A stretch of 64,000 nt of DNA from Gymnopus androsaceus JB14 (lineage: Eukaryota > Basidiomycota > Agaricomycetes > Agaricales > Omphalotaceae), in contig ML769486.1 in assembly GCA_009733575.1 (NCBI GenBank), forward strand, positions 124,001 to 188,000. The letters run 5' to 3'. The notes under the pieces are model-generated. The model saw nothing but the letters and a program-made list of their open reading frames with translations. It ran no database searches and was not told the DNA's origin. Of this stretch, positions 33,670 through 45,816 are shown in pieces (the stretch's first letter is position 1; the number at the start of each line of letters is the position of its first letter). A program made the position numbers and the translations under genes.

Positions 33670-36136
33670 TCAAGTCCTCTTCAGCTTCTTCTTGGGTGGC
33701 TGCTTGACGCGTGCATCCTCGGTTTCTCCAGCACCCACATCCTTCTTTGCAGGCCGTCCGCGCTTTCTAGAGGGTGCCACACTAGTATCATCGTTTGTCA
33801 TGTTATCAGCAGGCCCTGTTCCCAAAACAGGTTCCAGTACGTATGTCCAATACTTGGACTGCTTCTTGCGTGCGACAGCGCCCTTCGTACTGGAGGGACC
33901 TGCCTCATTAGAGCTACCTGCTTTATCCTCCCTGGTTTGCTGACCCCTGGTACTTCTGCGCGGGTGCCCTGCTCCTGCGCCGCGCTTTCTACCTTCAGAT
34001 TCCAACACAGTTGTACTTGTCAATGCAGCAGGACCATCAGGAGAAGCAGCTCAGCCTTCAGCTCCTGAGGTCGAAGCCATGGGAGTAAGAACAGCAGCAG
34101 CAGCTTCACCTTCGGCAGTCAAAGCGCGGGGGGCTAGGAACAACAGGAGTGTTGGTGCGTTGAACTCCTGAGGTCGAAGCCATGGGAGGGTAGGAGCAGC
34201 AGCAGCTTCACCTCTGGCAGTTGAAGCGTGAGGGTAGGAACAATAGGAGTGTTGGCGCGTTGAACTCCTGAGGTCAAAGCCATGGGAGGGGTAGGAGCAG
34301 CAGCAGCTTCACCTCTGGCAGTTGAAGCGTGGGGGGTAGGAACAACGGGAGTGTTGGCGCATTCAGCTCCTGAGGTTGAAGCCATGGAGGGGTAGGAGCA
34401 GCAGCAGCAGCTTCACCTCTGGCAGTTGAAGCGTGGGGGGTAGGAACAATAGGAGTGTTGGCGCGTTCAACTACTGATGTCGAAGCCACGGGAGGAGTAG
34501 GAGCAGCAGCTTCATCTCTGGCAGTCAAAGCGCTGGGGGTAGGAACAACAGGAGTGTTGGCGCGTTCAACTCCTGAGGTCGAAGCCACGGGAGGAGTAGG
34601 AGCAGCAGCTTCATTTCCGGCGGTCGAAGCGCTGGGGGTGGGAGCAGCAGGAGTGACAGCGCGTTCACCTCCAGAAGTTGACGCGACGGGAGTAGGAAGC
34701 GGAGGTGCAGAAGCTCGTGGAGGGTGAGCGAATTGGTCAGGTTTACTGAAACGAAAGGCTGACCCCTGCTCTTGGAAATATTCAGCCAAGGAGATTATTT
34801 TCCCCCCCAAGATTGTTTGAGGGTCGACCAGTGGGAAAGGCAATTCGAACTCTTGCTCGTCGTAAAAGGATTGCGGGTGTTCCTTGATTTCATCCCAGGG
34901 TATCTCACTGCGATTGTACTGCTTGCCTAAATGACCAATCAATACCATTCAAAGTTATTCATTCGAAGTAGCACTCACCCCAGATTTTACCCAAAAAGCT
35001 ATCCACCAAAATTTGGATCTCTTTCCCTTTCATCTCATTGAGGTCGATGTCCGGAAAAAGAGGAAAGCCTTCCTTGTTGTACGAGAACACATCCCCGCCT
35101 TCAACGGCAGGCAACGCAACATCCGCCCACTTGTGAAACGGGTGCACAGAGAGCTTGAGAAACTGGTCTTCGCCGGTGGTTTCCGCAATGTAATCTTGGT
35201 CACTGGTGCCCACCGAAAAGCTTGTATAACTGTATGTCAGCTTAGGATAGTCGTTTACAGTCAGAGCACAACTTACTGTCTCGTTTGCACCACCTGCTGT
35301 TCGTCGCGATAAGAGTATACGACCAGGACTTCCACTGGTCCTACGCGGCCTGATGTTGCAAGGGACTTGAAGAAAATCGGCAGAGCTCTATGCAACCTGC
35401 TTTGGTTGCTAGATATACAATTAGTGACTTATACGAACAGCGCCAAAAAAAAAAAAAAGAAGTTCACCCACCCAGCAATGTCAACCTGTTTTGCCTCTTT
35501 CGTTCCATTGGTTTCGTTTCTCCTCCGTCAACTTGTCCCACATGGCCTTCACCACTGTCTGGTAATTCTCGCCTGAGTTGACCCGTTGCTGAATATCGTC
35601 CGACGAGCTGCAACTTGAAAAATTCTCGACCCTGTATTGGCAGCACGGAGTTCTCAAACACACTCGACGATCTTAATCGCATCCTCATGCGAGACCATGA
35701 TGCCACCGCGAGGATTGGCCTTCTTCAACTTGTGGTGGTAATGGTTCTAAAAGATGCGGTTGATGGCCTACAAATAAATCAAGGTCAGTCCTCATAGCAC
35801 TATCATGACGAGATTGAACTTACATTCAGATTATTCTTCCTCTGCCCCTCAGTCAATGCGATGTTTTGAAACGGTGACGTCCCAGATTTGATTAATTCCA
35901 AGATAGCCTCTGAAGTCGTCTTTCTCCACATGTCGACGACTTTGCTCCCAGTGAATTTGGGGTCGTGTTTCTTGACTTTCATCTCGAATTCCTCGATATA
36001 CTTCAGTTTGATTTTGTCAACGACGTGCGGATGGATATCCGTAGCCTCTCCTTTCTTCCTTCCTTGTAGCTGGTACAGCAGCAGGAGCAGGAGTGTATTG
36101 CGGAGGAGGAGTATTGGAAGGTTCTGCGTTGGACAT
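33670..36136 (-). pseudogene. KDZ-associated divergent HMG-box / AT-hook protein, right copy
   Basis: The start at 36136 gives MSNAEPSNTPPPQYTPAPA, matching the left copy. Conserved blocks follow: KVVDMWRKTTSEAILELI, SPFQNIALTEGQRKNNL, an intron near 35.77-35.82 kb, and the HMG-like NYQTVVKAMWDKLTEEKR near 35.52 kb. Then come FPDIDLNEMKGKEIQILV (35.05 kb), NRSEIPWDEIKEHPQSFYDE (34.9 kb), the VASTSGVERANTPVVPTP repeat array, and a C-terminal RKRGRPAKK AT-hook with a KKKLKRT tail. There are in-frame stops near 35745 (F*NHY) and 35655, and frame changes in the HMG region and the repeat array, so it is not translatable as one protein. It lies at the opposite end of the element from the left copy and reads outward. 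Confidence 0.75.
34060..34700 (-). repeat. Coding minisatellite, ~105-bp units, in HMG gene right copy
   Basis: About six units of roughly 95-110 bases encode VASTSGVERANTPVVPTPSA followed by an Ala-rich spacer. Neighbouring units are very similar, but their lengths vary by bases that shift the frame (for example near 34380 and 34200), as slippage would produce. Confidence 0.8.
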
Positions 36137-36716
36137 TGTGGCTAGTTGGTGGAAAAATGTGGGTCGTAAAGCGAGAGCGGATGTGACCTAGGTGCTTTTA
36201 TACCTTCAGGCCACTTCGGGACAATAGGCATAATAATAACTCACCTGCTTTGTCCAAAGGCCACTGAAGGACAATAGTTGCTGGTCCAAGCTAGCTCAAT
36301 CTTGACCAGGCCGAAAAGATACCATCGTAAGCATTCCACGCATTGGAACCTGATGAAAACAGAGCAGTAGTCCAGTAGACTACAGAGCCTTCAACCTGCG
36401 TTGAAGGAGCAGATCACCTGAGAAAGCAATTGCAGAATCCTCGAACACCAGTGGCGAGGTCAAAGCGAGAGAGAAAAGGATTTAAGCGCTGAAGGTCATT
36501 CTCAGAGAAATGATTTTAAGCGCCAATCTCGGCATCGGCTTTCGGCAGTGGTCCGCCGAGCGCTGACTATCCATCTCCTTCCATCATCATCATACACTTA
36601 TGCTGTGCGACCCTATCCTGCGCCTGCCATTATCAACCATTTCTCGTGGTTGCTCACTCTTTGATTTCTGTCATTGAGTTGTCGGTGTGTTCGTACGCTC
36701 CATTTGCGAAGCCGCA

Positions 36717-39079
36717 ATGAGGTGCGTTCTTTCACGACAGTCTATGCTCAATATCACTAACTTACCACCTCCCAGCCTACCAATGACCAAAGAGAATTTG
36801 CTCAAAAATAGGAAAAAACGTGAAGATGGTGTGTTAACATGCTGATAATTTTTTATTTGTTTCACTGACTTCGACAACCAGGCCAGAGCTCGTCTACGTG
36901 TAAGCTCCGGAATTAAATTCACTATTTCGAGCTAATTTCCTTTGCAGTTACCTTACCTTCCGACCTGGAAGAACTCCCTGCAAGCGTACTTAGGCTCCAT
37001 AGTAAGTTCTTCAGTGACCTGTCTTTCTCGGATGGTCTCTGTGGAACCTTCCTCCCTGACACCAAAGAGTACATCACGTCTCCTAATTGTGACTACATTC
37101 CTTCGCCACCAATGGGCTCAACACGAAATTTGTACCGTCGATCCGATGCTCATTACGGAGACGACGATCCAGTTTGTTGGCCTCAGCCCTTTAACCTGAA
37201 CTATCCATGGTACAGTGCAATCACTAGGAAGCCTACAAGCTTCACCTCCCTCGCTAATCATATAATGTGGCTCGATCTCCGGGAAAGTGATATCACCTAT
37301 ACTGCTGAAGGAGCACGGCGCGCAAGGAAGGCGTGGTGAAGAAAGAGCTCACCGATGAGTTGGAGTCTCAGATTGAGCTCTCAAACGTCGATCGCTGGCA
37401 TGGCACCAGACCAATCGAGACAATTTCAGGCGCAAGTTCCTTAAGGAACATACGGACACCATCGACGTATGCCTCACTCGTCTGAAAACCGTGTCTGCTT
37501 CGATCAGAGTTCAGCAACTTGCTCTCACCGAATTTCAGCATGGTTTCCTCACTGTGCAGGCTGTTCTTGACTATATGGACTACGAATCCTGTAGTATCAC
37601 CTCCAATGTACCTCTCTCATTCCAACGACAACGAAATGGGAGCATTTGTTTGGAATGATAGGGATGCCCGTATGCTATTTAACGCTGGACTTCCTGTATT
37701 TTTCATACGCCCTTGGAATGTATTTGACCGCCAGATTGTTGAACAATTTACTCCATTACTACAGCCGAAACTACCTCAAGTTGAGATGGGACCAGCCAAC
37801 CCTCCTTACCACACTATAACAATGGGTCAGGCCGGTTCCGATGACAAATTCAGCGCCCTTCGTCAAGCATCAATCCGGTGTTTCGACACTGTATCTCCTT
37901 TTCAAAACCTCCATATACCTGGTGGATATTCCTCATCTTTTCAACTCGGTAACGGGCGTATCACGGCTCCAGCCTCGTCTCCTCCCAGTCATCTCCATGA
38001 GCAGCTTTCTTCTTCACATACTTCTTTGCCTCACCACGGCCAGCACGCTAAAAGTCGTTTGCGGCATAGTCAGGCGACCAGGTCCGCAAAACCTCGTAAA
38101 CCTGACATGAATTGTGAGTTTTCACTATTTAGATTTAACAATATCTTTGTCTAATCTTCAATATATAGCTCCAACAGTGCAACGCAATACATTTGCTGAC
38201 TTGCCCGAAGATGATCCTCTAGTCCCGCCTGCCATTACTGCGTGGAAAGACGTCAATAAGACTATCAACCAGAATGGTGTTTTGCCGGGTAAAAGGTCGC
38301 TCGCTGTTCCCGACCCTGGACTCTTTTTCGGACTTCAACACCGGGATCGGCAGTCACCATATCTCTTCATGTGGCAGCATTTCAGAGACCCGTGGCTTGC
38401 TGCGTTGGAAGGTGGTCGTTCTGCTCTGAAAGTTGAAGTTTGGCGCAAGATTCTTGCTTATCCATACATTCAGCCGATTGAACCAGGACAGCTGATTTCC
38501 CCCAAAATGCAGGTCACCCTTGATGCCAAAAAGCTTGTCAAGGATGTTATCCGTGCCTATGACTCGCGTATGCTCACACCAGTGCCTTCGACGACCATTT
38601 TTGACCCATCCACAACCCGCAAGCTCATTCGCGAGTTGTGTATGATTAATTTCCGCTCCAAACTTCTCTATGTTGATCAAGTACTCGATACCAGTCAGCC
38701 TGTGCCACAAAGAACTTTGACTATGGCCGAGCTTGACGCCGCGCGTGCCCAGCATTGACGCAACCGCATCACCCTCATGAATGGCATATTCTTCTATCAT
38801 AACATTGTCCCCCATCCGAATCACGACTTTGGGATAGCTGCAGTGGGCTGGAATGACCATTATAATGCGCTCAAGCACTTCTGGGCTTTGCTCAATACAT
38901 GGCCATTACAGAAACCGGGGATATGGCAACGCGGTGTTGACATGGATCTCAGTCACAAGCGGTTTGATATGACAGAAGGGGCACAGTGGGAAAGGATGCT
39001 TGCAGAGTATTATGTTCAAAGTCTTTTTAGTGTGTTGAAGCATGCTCCTTCGCTCCCTCGTCGATTGGATTCGGCTTGA
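36717..39079 (+). pseudogene. KDZ-associated protein of unknown function, right copy
   Basis: The start at 36717 gives a tiny first exon (ATGAG, donor at 36722), then MTKENLLKNRKKRE-type basic sequence. After further short introns come LPSDLEELPASVLRLHSKFF, DYIPSPPMGSTRNLYRRSD, HIMWLDLRES, FVWNDRDARMLFNAGLPVFF, an intron (38110-38168) and LPGKRSLAVPDPGLFFGLQH, ending YYVQSLFSVLKHAPSLPRRL. Relative to the left copy it has two extra bases near 37315 and indels near 37375-37395. A TGA replaces a CAA codon near 38757, so it is broken at several points. It supplies the N- and C-termini missing in the left copy, giving an ancestral protein of roughly 650 aa. I recognise no catalytic motif; it is not obviously a TET/JBP dioxygenase. 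Confidence 0.75.
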
Positions 39080-39394
39080 ATGTATGTGCTTTGTTTGTTT
39101 TTACTCGCTCTTCAATCGTGGATCATCGAATAATGTGTTGTATTCGCTTTGCTTTTTACTGTATATATGGCTCAGCGCCAATCTTGTATATAATCTCTGA
39201 TATATGGCTCATTGCCAGTCTTGTATAATATCCGAATATCATCTATAGTACGCTTTGACCTTTGGATGCTTCTCCGACAATTAATTTTGAGCGGATCACT
39301 GAGTCGACCTTTGCCTCCGAGTCTGAGGCATGTAATGTTAAAATGAACAATTTATAAAGTAAAGATGCCGGTAAATATGTAAAGGTAAATTACT

Positions 39395-42300
39395 TCAAGT
39401 CAACGTGGATGCAGCAAGACTATCCATAGTTGCGACCATATCAGCAATGTATACCCTATCCTTCTCAGCAGCTTCACTCCGATGCCTGCTGATAATATCG
39501 GATAAGATTCCCCCCTCTGGCAATTCCTCCAAGTTGCAGCTCTTCACTATGACGTTGCACACATCATGCAGCCGCCTGTACAAAGCAGCTTGCCGTCGAG
39601 CATAGGCGACATGTCCACAAGACCAGCTATGCCCATCATTGTCGGTTACCAGACGAGCGGCCGAATTGGACCAGGCGGCTTCCATAGATTGACAGCCAGG
39701 ACAATAGTTGAATAGTTCTGTGTGAATGCTTTCGCATACTTCACGCCACCGTTCATTCTCTGCTTTCTTGCGGAAATATTCAATTTGGTCACCTATTCAA
39801 AAGTTGAATGCGAAGTTATAACAAATAAAAGAGCAAACACACACTCTTCCTCAAACTCGGAGAGATTTTGACCCTGCCCACTCACACCGAACATAAGTCT
39901 TTTCGTCCAGATCCAGCCGTCGGGCTTGGTTTCCCGTTCTTTGCCTTTGCTGTCATCATGGCGTTGAGCCAACCCTGAAAGCAGATTAGTCAATCAGCAG
40001 TCAAATGGTAGTGGCCATAACCTACGTCTTCTTCGACGGGTGCCCTGTGTACTAGCGACTATCGGTTCGTCGATCACCATTTTATCCCCCTCACCTGTGC
40101 CTTCACCCTCCTCCTCATTGTCCTCCTCCGCAAGCATGGTGTAAAGACCACCATCGGTTTCCCGCAAATCACCGAGCGCTCGCAGACGCACAGTTGAGTA
40201 TCGATATGTATCAGCAAGTTCCATGACGGGGAGCTCGTCCTGGCTGAGCACATCCAAGAGCAAGCAGAGCCTTGCGAACTCGGTTGTAGTCGACGATACA
40301 GGAATCCCGCTCCACCTCAATCCTCTTTAACTTCAACTGGGACCGAGTATTGGCATTGGTGCCTCGCTCCTGCTTCTTTTGGTCGTGAGTGATTGAGTAG
40401 GATTTGGCGGCGTTCTGAACGGATTGGATACAATCGTAAAGTTTGCCTTCACGCAATTTGCCCTCAATAACTACCAGAGACCCGAGATCACGAGATTGGC
40501 GTTGGGCGGGTGTCATATCGGAGGGTAGGAGGAGAGTTCTCGTCTTCGGGATTTAGGATTTCCTCCTCGCTGTCATAGAGGGTGACAAGCATATCCTCGA
40601 TGGTTGGTATGATCAGTTTCTGTGTGTCCTGGTACTCTATGATTTTCTCGGTGACTGATTTCCGCTGTTTCTTGATATCTTTCTTGACTGTTTCGGTTTG
40701 ATTGAGCGTGAGTTTGCCATGAATTCGTTGTCTATAATAAGAATAGGTTAGCACAAATTCATGTATGATGAATCAGACCACGCACTGTTCATGTTGAATA
40801 GCCAAACCCTGTTGAATCAGATACAACTGCATACTCCCTTCATCTCCGTCCTCCGGGGCCTCAACCGAGGAGGGTGCGTTGTTGCTTATTAGCTGCTGAT
40901 AGATCTTCTCCTGCGAAGGTACTGCAATAGAACACATTAGATACGAAGGCCCCACAAAAAACGAAACCGAATACCTTTCGAATGGTGCTGGTAGATTCCT
41001 TTGATAATTCCATTGGAGTAACGCGGTGCTCGTCGGGCCTTTTCCTCCCAAGAAGCTATCTTATCGCGATAGGAGATACAGGCTGACAGAAAGGCTCTGT
41101 GCTTTCGACGAGAAAGCAAAACAGCGTCCTTGTGGAGCCTCAGGAACAACTGTGGCATTTCGACGTTCTTGCGGAAATTGTTGTAGGTATAATGATCGGT
41201 GAGAACCTCCATACGGTGGCCAGCGTTCATCTGTCTAATGGATCCCCCAAGCTGGTTTAATTCCACCCATTGCTGCTCCACTGTTTCACCATGCTTGTGA
41301 GCTGCCGAAGGAATATAGGCTGCATTAAATTCGTATATGCAATCTTTCAAGTGGTCCAAGATATGCAGAGCAGGGATCATGGGGTGTAGCAGGTTGATAA
41401 GGTCAACCAGGTGATGCCAATTGGCGGAGAATCGCTTGGGCAGGTTAACACAGTATTGACAGTTACAGTCGTAGGAAAAGAGAAAGTCTGATGCGCCCAG
41501 ATGGCCGTCGAGGACGTTTATGGCGAGTATGTGAAAAAGCATGTTGCAAGGCATAGTCCGAGAACTTGAAACTAAAGAAAAAATCAGCGCATGAAAGAAA
41601 AATAAACAGAGAAAGTATTACGCTTCGCCTTTCCGTAGGTTCATGGAAGAGGAGATGAACACAGTGATTGCACGAGACATTCACCACACCGGAATAGCGC
41701 ATGTTCTTGAATTTTTTCTTATTCTGATTATTAACAACCTTGAGATAGTTACATGTCGACTTCTAAAAGATAGGGTCAGTCGCTACAGTGAAACAGTGAT
41801 CAATACACGCACCTCTTTGTCGTCGGCAGTCCTTTTCAGATATTCCTCTACTTTCTTCTCGTCCTGGAAAATATCCAATATCATTGTCGCTCACAAGTGA
41901 GATATCATTCGGGTCTGTATTTTTGACATACTGGCCGAGGTGAAAGTTCCCGTCCATTCGTCTTTCGAATCTTGGTTTAAATGACTGGCACATTCCATGA
42001 TCAGCACAAAAGTTCTATACTCACTCAATAAACCTACTTGAGCTCCGATGGTGTCTTTTCCCATCCTTTCTCCATGTTAAACCCATCTTCAGGACACGCC
42101 AGACAAAATTGCACAATGGATCCCGGCGTCCGATGAGGGAATGAAGCGGATAAGCTATGCGCTTGCCCGCTCTGTCTATCAAGTCGCAGTTTGCGCCAGA
42201 TACGAGTCGACACCAAAAATTGAGAATGAGGATCCTATCTAGGAGTCAGCGGTGCTTCGACAGGAACACGATCAAGACTTACCAAAACCTCTTGAGTGAA

Positions 42301-43184
42301 AAAACCGTCCGAGAGGGCACGCAGGGCACGGATATAGTCATACGAAGACTTTTTAGAGGCTAAATTGTGCTTTGTGAACTCGTCCAAGACTCGGAACGTC
42401 ATCAATGTTCTTGGAAATTTCATGGATCCAGGAAAAAGCCGAGCGTCCATCAGCTGCTGAACGCGGTCGGGATCCCCATTGCAGCCACAATAACTGATGT
42501 GAGTGCCATGAATTCCATTCGTATCCACTAGCGTGACAACGTTGTAATTCGTTGGCTCTTTGCAAACAGATCCTCGAGAGCAAGGGAGTTGGATGATATA
42601 TTGATTTTTTTTGAGAAAGGATATGTCAACTTTGAGATACCATCCATCGTTTTGCCACACTTTCGCCCAGTGGAAAGGATGATGTAAGTGGTCCCGAATG
42701 AAACACTTCTTGCAAGTGGTCTCATACTGGAAACAGTCGTCGCATGCTACCAAACGATATAATCCCGAGCCACATTGACATAGGTCGTTGACTTTGGGGC
42801 TGGCCTCGCCAGCTATCAAATAAAACTGTAGCTTCGGAAGGTTTTCGACAAATTCCGCCATGGTTTCAGCGGTCTATGCAGCATCTAAGTGAGCCATGGA
42901 AAGCGTGTATCAACGAGGAAACATACCTGTGTCAATTCCTTTGTTTCCTCATCAACCTTGGCCTGCTCTTCTCTCTCCTCCTCCTCTTCAGAATCCGGTT
43001 CTTCTTCAACAGTGCGCATTGGTGTTGGTTGTGCAGAAGTGGATGGTTGCGCAGAGGTCGATTTAGATGGTTGCAATTTGCGGGGCAGCTGAGAAAGTGA
43101 TCGGGATGGAGCACTGGATAGCACAGTTGTTCGTTTCATGGCCTCTTGGGCGGCTCGTTCCAATTCTCTCTTGCGTTTCGCCAT
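39395..43184 (-). pseudogene. KDZ transposase with CxC2 cysteine cluster, right copy (frameshifted)
   Basis: Exon 1 is 43184-42927 (basic start MAKRKRELERAAQEA, acidic EEEEEREEQ), exon 2 is 42873-42293 and exon 3 is 42234-42038. Exon 2 holds the zinc cluster (CQCGSGL, ACDDC, CKKCF, HLHH, SYCGCNGD) that defines CxC2. Later parts include NNQNKKKFKNMRYSGVVNVS, FLFSYDCNCQYCVNL (KDZ aspartate and cysteines), GETVEQQWVELNQLGG (acidic E motif) and AGHRMEVLTDHYTYNNFRK. The C-terminal zinc-type block reads ELFNYCPGCQSMEAAW and YARRQAALYRRLHDVC. By comparison with the left copy, an extra base lies near 41868 (between FP and DEKK), another near 41510 (HKRP/DGHLGAS), and two more near 41957. Unless these are assembly errors, the enzyme is not produced whole. 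Confidence 0.88.
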
Positions 43185-43589
43185 GGCTAAGGCAAGAATA
43201 TCTGATGAGGTTGATGGCAGGAGGAACTCAGTGACTGACCAGCGTCAGAGCACATGTACCACATGCGTGATACAACCGAGAAAAGTCAAACAATAGAAGA
43301 ACAAAAGAAAGTAAAAAGGGGGCATGATGGAAGAGTTTTGAGCACCTAAGCGCCCAGGTCAAAGCGAGTTATAACGTTTAAGCGCCTAGGCCACGTTCAA
43401 ACATAATTACATACTTGAAACAAAACCTCAGTTCAGATTGTGCCATTCGAGTATACATAAAGAGATAGTATTAGTTGGTGTGAAAAAGCGTAACAAAACT
43501 ACATAAAAGACCAACATACATACTATATAGTACAGTTGTGACAATACATGAAATACATAGATATTAGCTTCTCCTCCAAAATAATATTC

Positions 43590-44418
43590 CTACTCCTCTT
43601 CACTTTCATTGTCATCTGAAGACTCAGCTTCATGGTCTGGGTGGTCACTATCATAGATTGGTGGACTCTGAATGCGCGACATGTTCGAAGGTCTAGTGGC
43701 TAACCACTGGTTCACAATAGTAGTGTTGAGAATATCGTCGCTCGTATCGCTGGGGGCCACTAAGCTATCCTGTATGCTGCTATTATCATCATTGACAGGA
43801 TTGTGGGTATTTGGAGGCTTTACTGTGGAGCATTTCAGTACAATGTGGCTAGTGATACAAGGATTCAACTTACTAGTGGCGAACATGCGTCGATATTCAG
43901 AATCTGTAAGCTCATTGCGAGTGATAGCGGTCCTGAGCTCCAGAATCATCTCCTTCAGAACCCCTTCCATGTCGACAATAACACCTTCGAGGATCACACC
44001 TCGTAGGGGCCATTGATCCAACCTCCGCAACAGCTCCAGAAGACGACGCCTGAGAGTCTTGAGAACAAGCAAAAGCGTGGGGTCAACGTGAACAACAGTG
44101 ACATATAAGGGCAAGAAGTCTAGAAAAAGGAGAATCGAGATGAGAAGCTGTTAGCATAGGCTTTGAAAACTCACCATGTCCTGTATGAGAATGTATGGGA
44201 GGCAGGGGTCGTTTACGGAGGATAGCAAGAAGGATGGGAATATGGTCATGAAGGATGGGATTAAAATCGTCGACAATAGCACGAATGTGTGGCATATCGT
44301 GTACGTAGGTGTCGGGCATGTCATTCACTGCTTTGTTGATTTGTTCAACAACAGAGAGAGCCTTGTCCAGATATCTGCGAGCCTTTGAGTACGTTGCGAG
44401 AACGAGAGTGTTCGACAT
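43590..44418 (-). CDS. KDZ-associated small protein, intact 240 aa
   Basis: Exons 44418-44175, 44119-43874 and 43822-43590 join through 55- and 51-nt GT..AG introns into 241 codons with no stop. The N-terminus (MSNTLVLATYSKARRYLDKA) is helical. The middle block (LLLVLKTLRRRLLELLRRLD, then ITRNELTDSEYRRMFATS) is also helical and leucine-rich. The C-terminus is acidic (HEAESSDDNESEEE). No known fold is evident. It lies immediately upstream of the transposase on the same strand and is duplicated with it, which points to a role in the element's life cycle, such as an accessory or adaptor protein. It is the only KDZ core gene in the window still open end to end. Confidence 0.7.
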
Positions 44419-45134
44419 GATGTTGAGAGGAATATGAGTTTGGGTGATCGCTACCGGTTGATGCGCTTTTAAGACCAGGCAGACAATAGGAATCTTGGTC
44501 GGTGACCAAGATACCGGGAAAGGACCTAGATTACAATAATCGTCAAGGACCAAGCGAGTGGCCAGGAATGGCCATAGCCACTAAGCCGCACAACTGACAA
44601 GAAATCGGAAAAGCACAGACAGCGAGAAGTTGTCTGTAGCAGAGAGGACATGCGTCCACTCAAGGAAGAAGAGAAAGAAGAGGGGAGCGGGGGAAAAGAG
44701 CGGGGAGATGAAAGTAAGTACTTCGGGGACAATGTCTCATAGATCACATGATTATTTCGGCTGAAAAGGGAAAAATTGCCGCCGTTCAACTTCGTCTCCT
44801 CCTTGCATGTACTCGTCCCCTTCCCACTGAGATTCACGCAAGTGGATCTTTTACTACGACTCGAGTCATAGTAATGCAGTTTCTGCTGCTGGTTTCTGGT
44901 TGCCCTCTGGGTTTTCTCTTACGAGATTACCAACGGTAAGTGCTGTGAACCGCATCTGAAGCAATTGGCTAACTCTTCAACATCCAGGACTTCAAGAATC
45001 ATCAAATCTATGACTATTTGGCACCAGGCCTAGGTATGTAAATCGGGACATATCTCCTTCCAACAACGACTGAAACTACTTTACTTAGGGTGGGATTTTC
45101 CCAACTATCGCTCTTGAAAACTACCCGATCCTCT
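44419..45134. other. Intergenic region with a possible small spliced plus-strand frame
   Basis: A plus-strand frame from 44748 (MIISAEKGKIAAVQLRLLLA) reaches a donor at 44936 and could splice at 44988/44989 to end at 45032 (about 77 aa). Its start hydrophobicity is weak and it has no homologue in the left element, so I do not call it a gene. Confidence 0.25.
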
Positions 45135-45539
45135 TCAAGCCTTATTGGGAATAGGCTCAGCCTCCCACACCTTGATTCTGCGCTCTAGTGGTCTGTACAA
45201 CCCCTGCATAGCGAACAAGAGGGACCAGTCCAAGTCCTCTTGCTCACAAAGGATGGCAAGGCATTGACAAGCCTTTATCAACACCTCCTCTTGGTCTTTC
45301 GCGGTGCAGCGGCACGGCCCGACGTTGGAGGAACCTGCTCCGGAAGAAGGACCTGCCTTAGTTGGAGTGGGTTGAGATTTGGGAGGGGAAGACGCAATCC
45401 TATTGGATTTGGAGCGTGTTGGACTCGAGGAGGCTCCCTGTGTAGGCTGGATTGTAGAGTCTTCGGGATCCTCCGCCCGCTTCATTCTTTTTGGAGCTGG
45501 TGACGCATTCACTCCTTCGAGTTTGCGTTTCAACCGCAT
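45135..45539 (-). CDS. Hypothetical basic/Ser-rich protein, possible KDZ cargo
   Basis: The frame is open from 45737, but I choose the Met at 45539 (MRLKRKLEGVNASPAPKRMK) because a TATA motif lies 93-100 bases upstream (45632-45639). This start gives 134 aa. The first two thirds are basic and Ser/Pro-rich, with a likely nuclear localisation signal (KRMKR). The end is a compact segment with paired cysteines (CRCTAKDQEEVLIKACQCLA, then ILCEQEDLDWSLLFAMQGLY). No family was recognised. It is tandem with and downstream of the gene at 45.8-46.9 kb on the same strand. Confidence 0.5.
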   Translation of the reverse strand: MRLKRKLEGVNASPAPKRMKRAEDPEDSTIQPTQGASSSPTRSKSNRIASSPPKSQPTPTKAGPSSGAGSSNVGPCRCTAKDQEEVLIKACQCLAILCEQEDLDWSLLFAMQGLYRPLERRIKVWEAEPIPNKA

Positions 45540-45631
45540 GGAGAAACGACGAGTGGTCTGTGGGTTGGGGGAAGCCACGGTGTTGAGAGTACTGCTGTTT
45601 GGATTTTTTTTTTTGTCAACGAGCCAGTGAG

Positions 45632-45639
45632 TATTTATA
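45632..45639 (-). promoter_or_regulatory. TATA box of the 45.1-45.5 kb gene
   Basis: TATAAATA on the minus strand, 93-100 bases before the chosen start codon at 45539; it helps decide that start. Confidence 0.45.
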
Positions 45640-45816
45640 CGTCTTCTTGTTCTCGTGTATGGTCGAATTAAGCTGTCCCCAGGTACTTTTCTTATTGTAT
45701 CCGGACCATTTGTTCGATTTATTGTGGTGAGGGTCAAAGCTAGGAATATCTGGAGAGAGCTTCAGAACAATAATAAACAAATTGTAACTATACAGATTTA
45801 TGCAAAAATTCAGAAA

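Noticed and set aside
37100..39079. TET/JBP dioxygenase as the identity of the unknown KDZ-associated gene
   Set aside because: Fungal KDZ elements often carry TET/JBP genes, but I could not find a convincing HxD ... H iron-binding pattern in either copy, so I left the function open.
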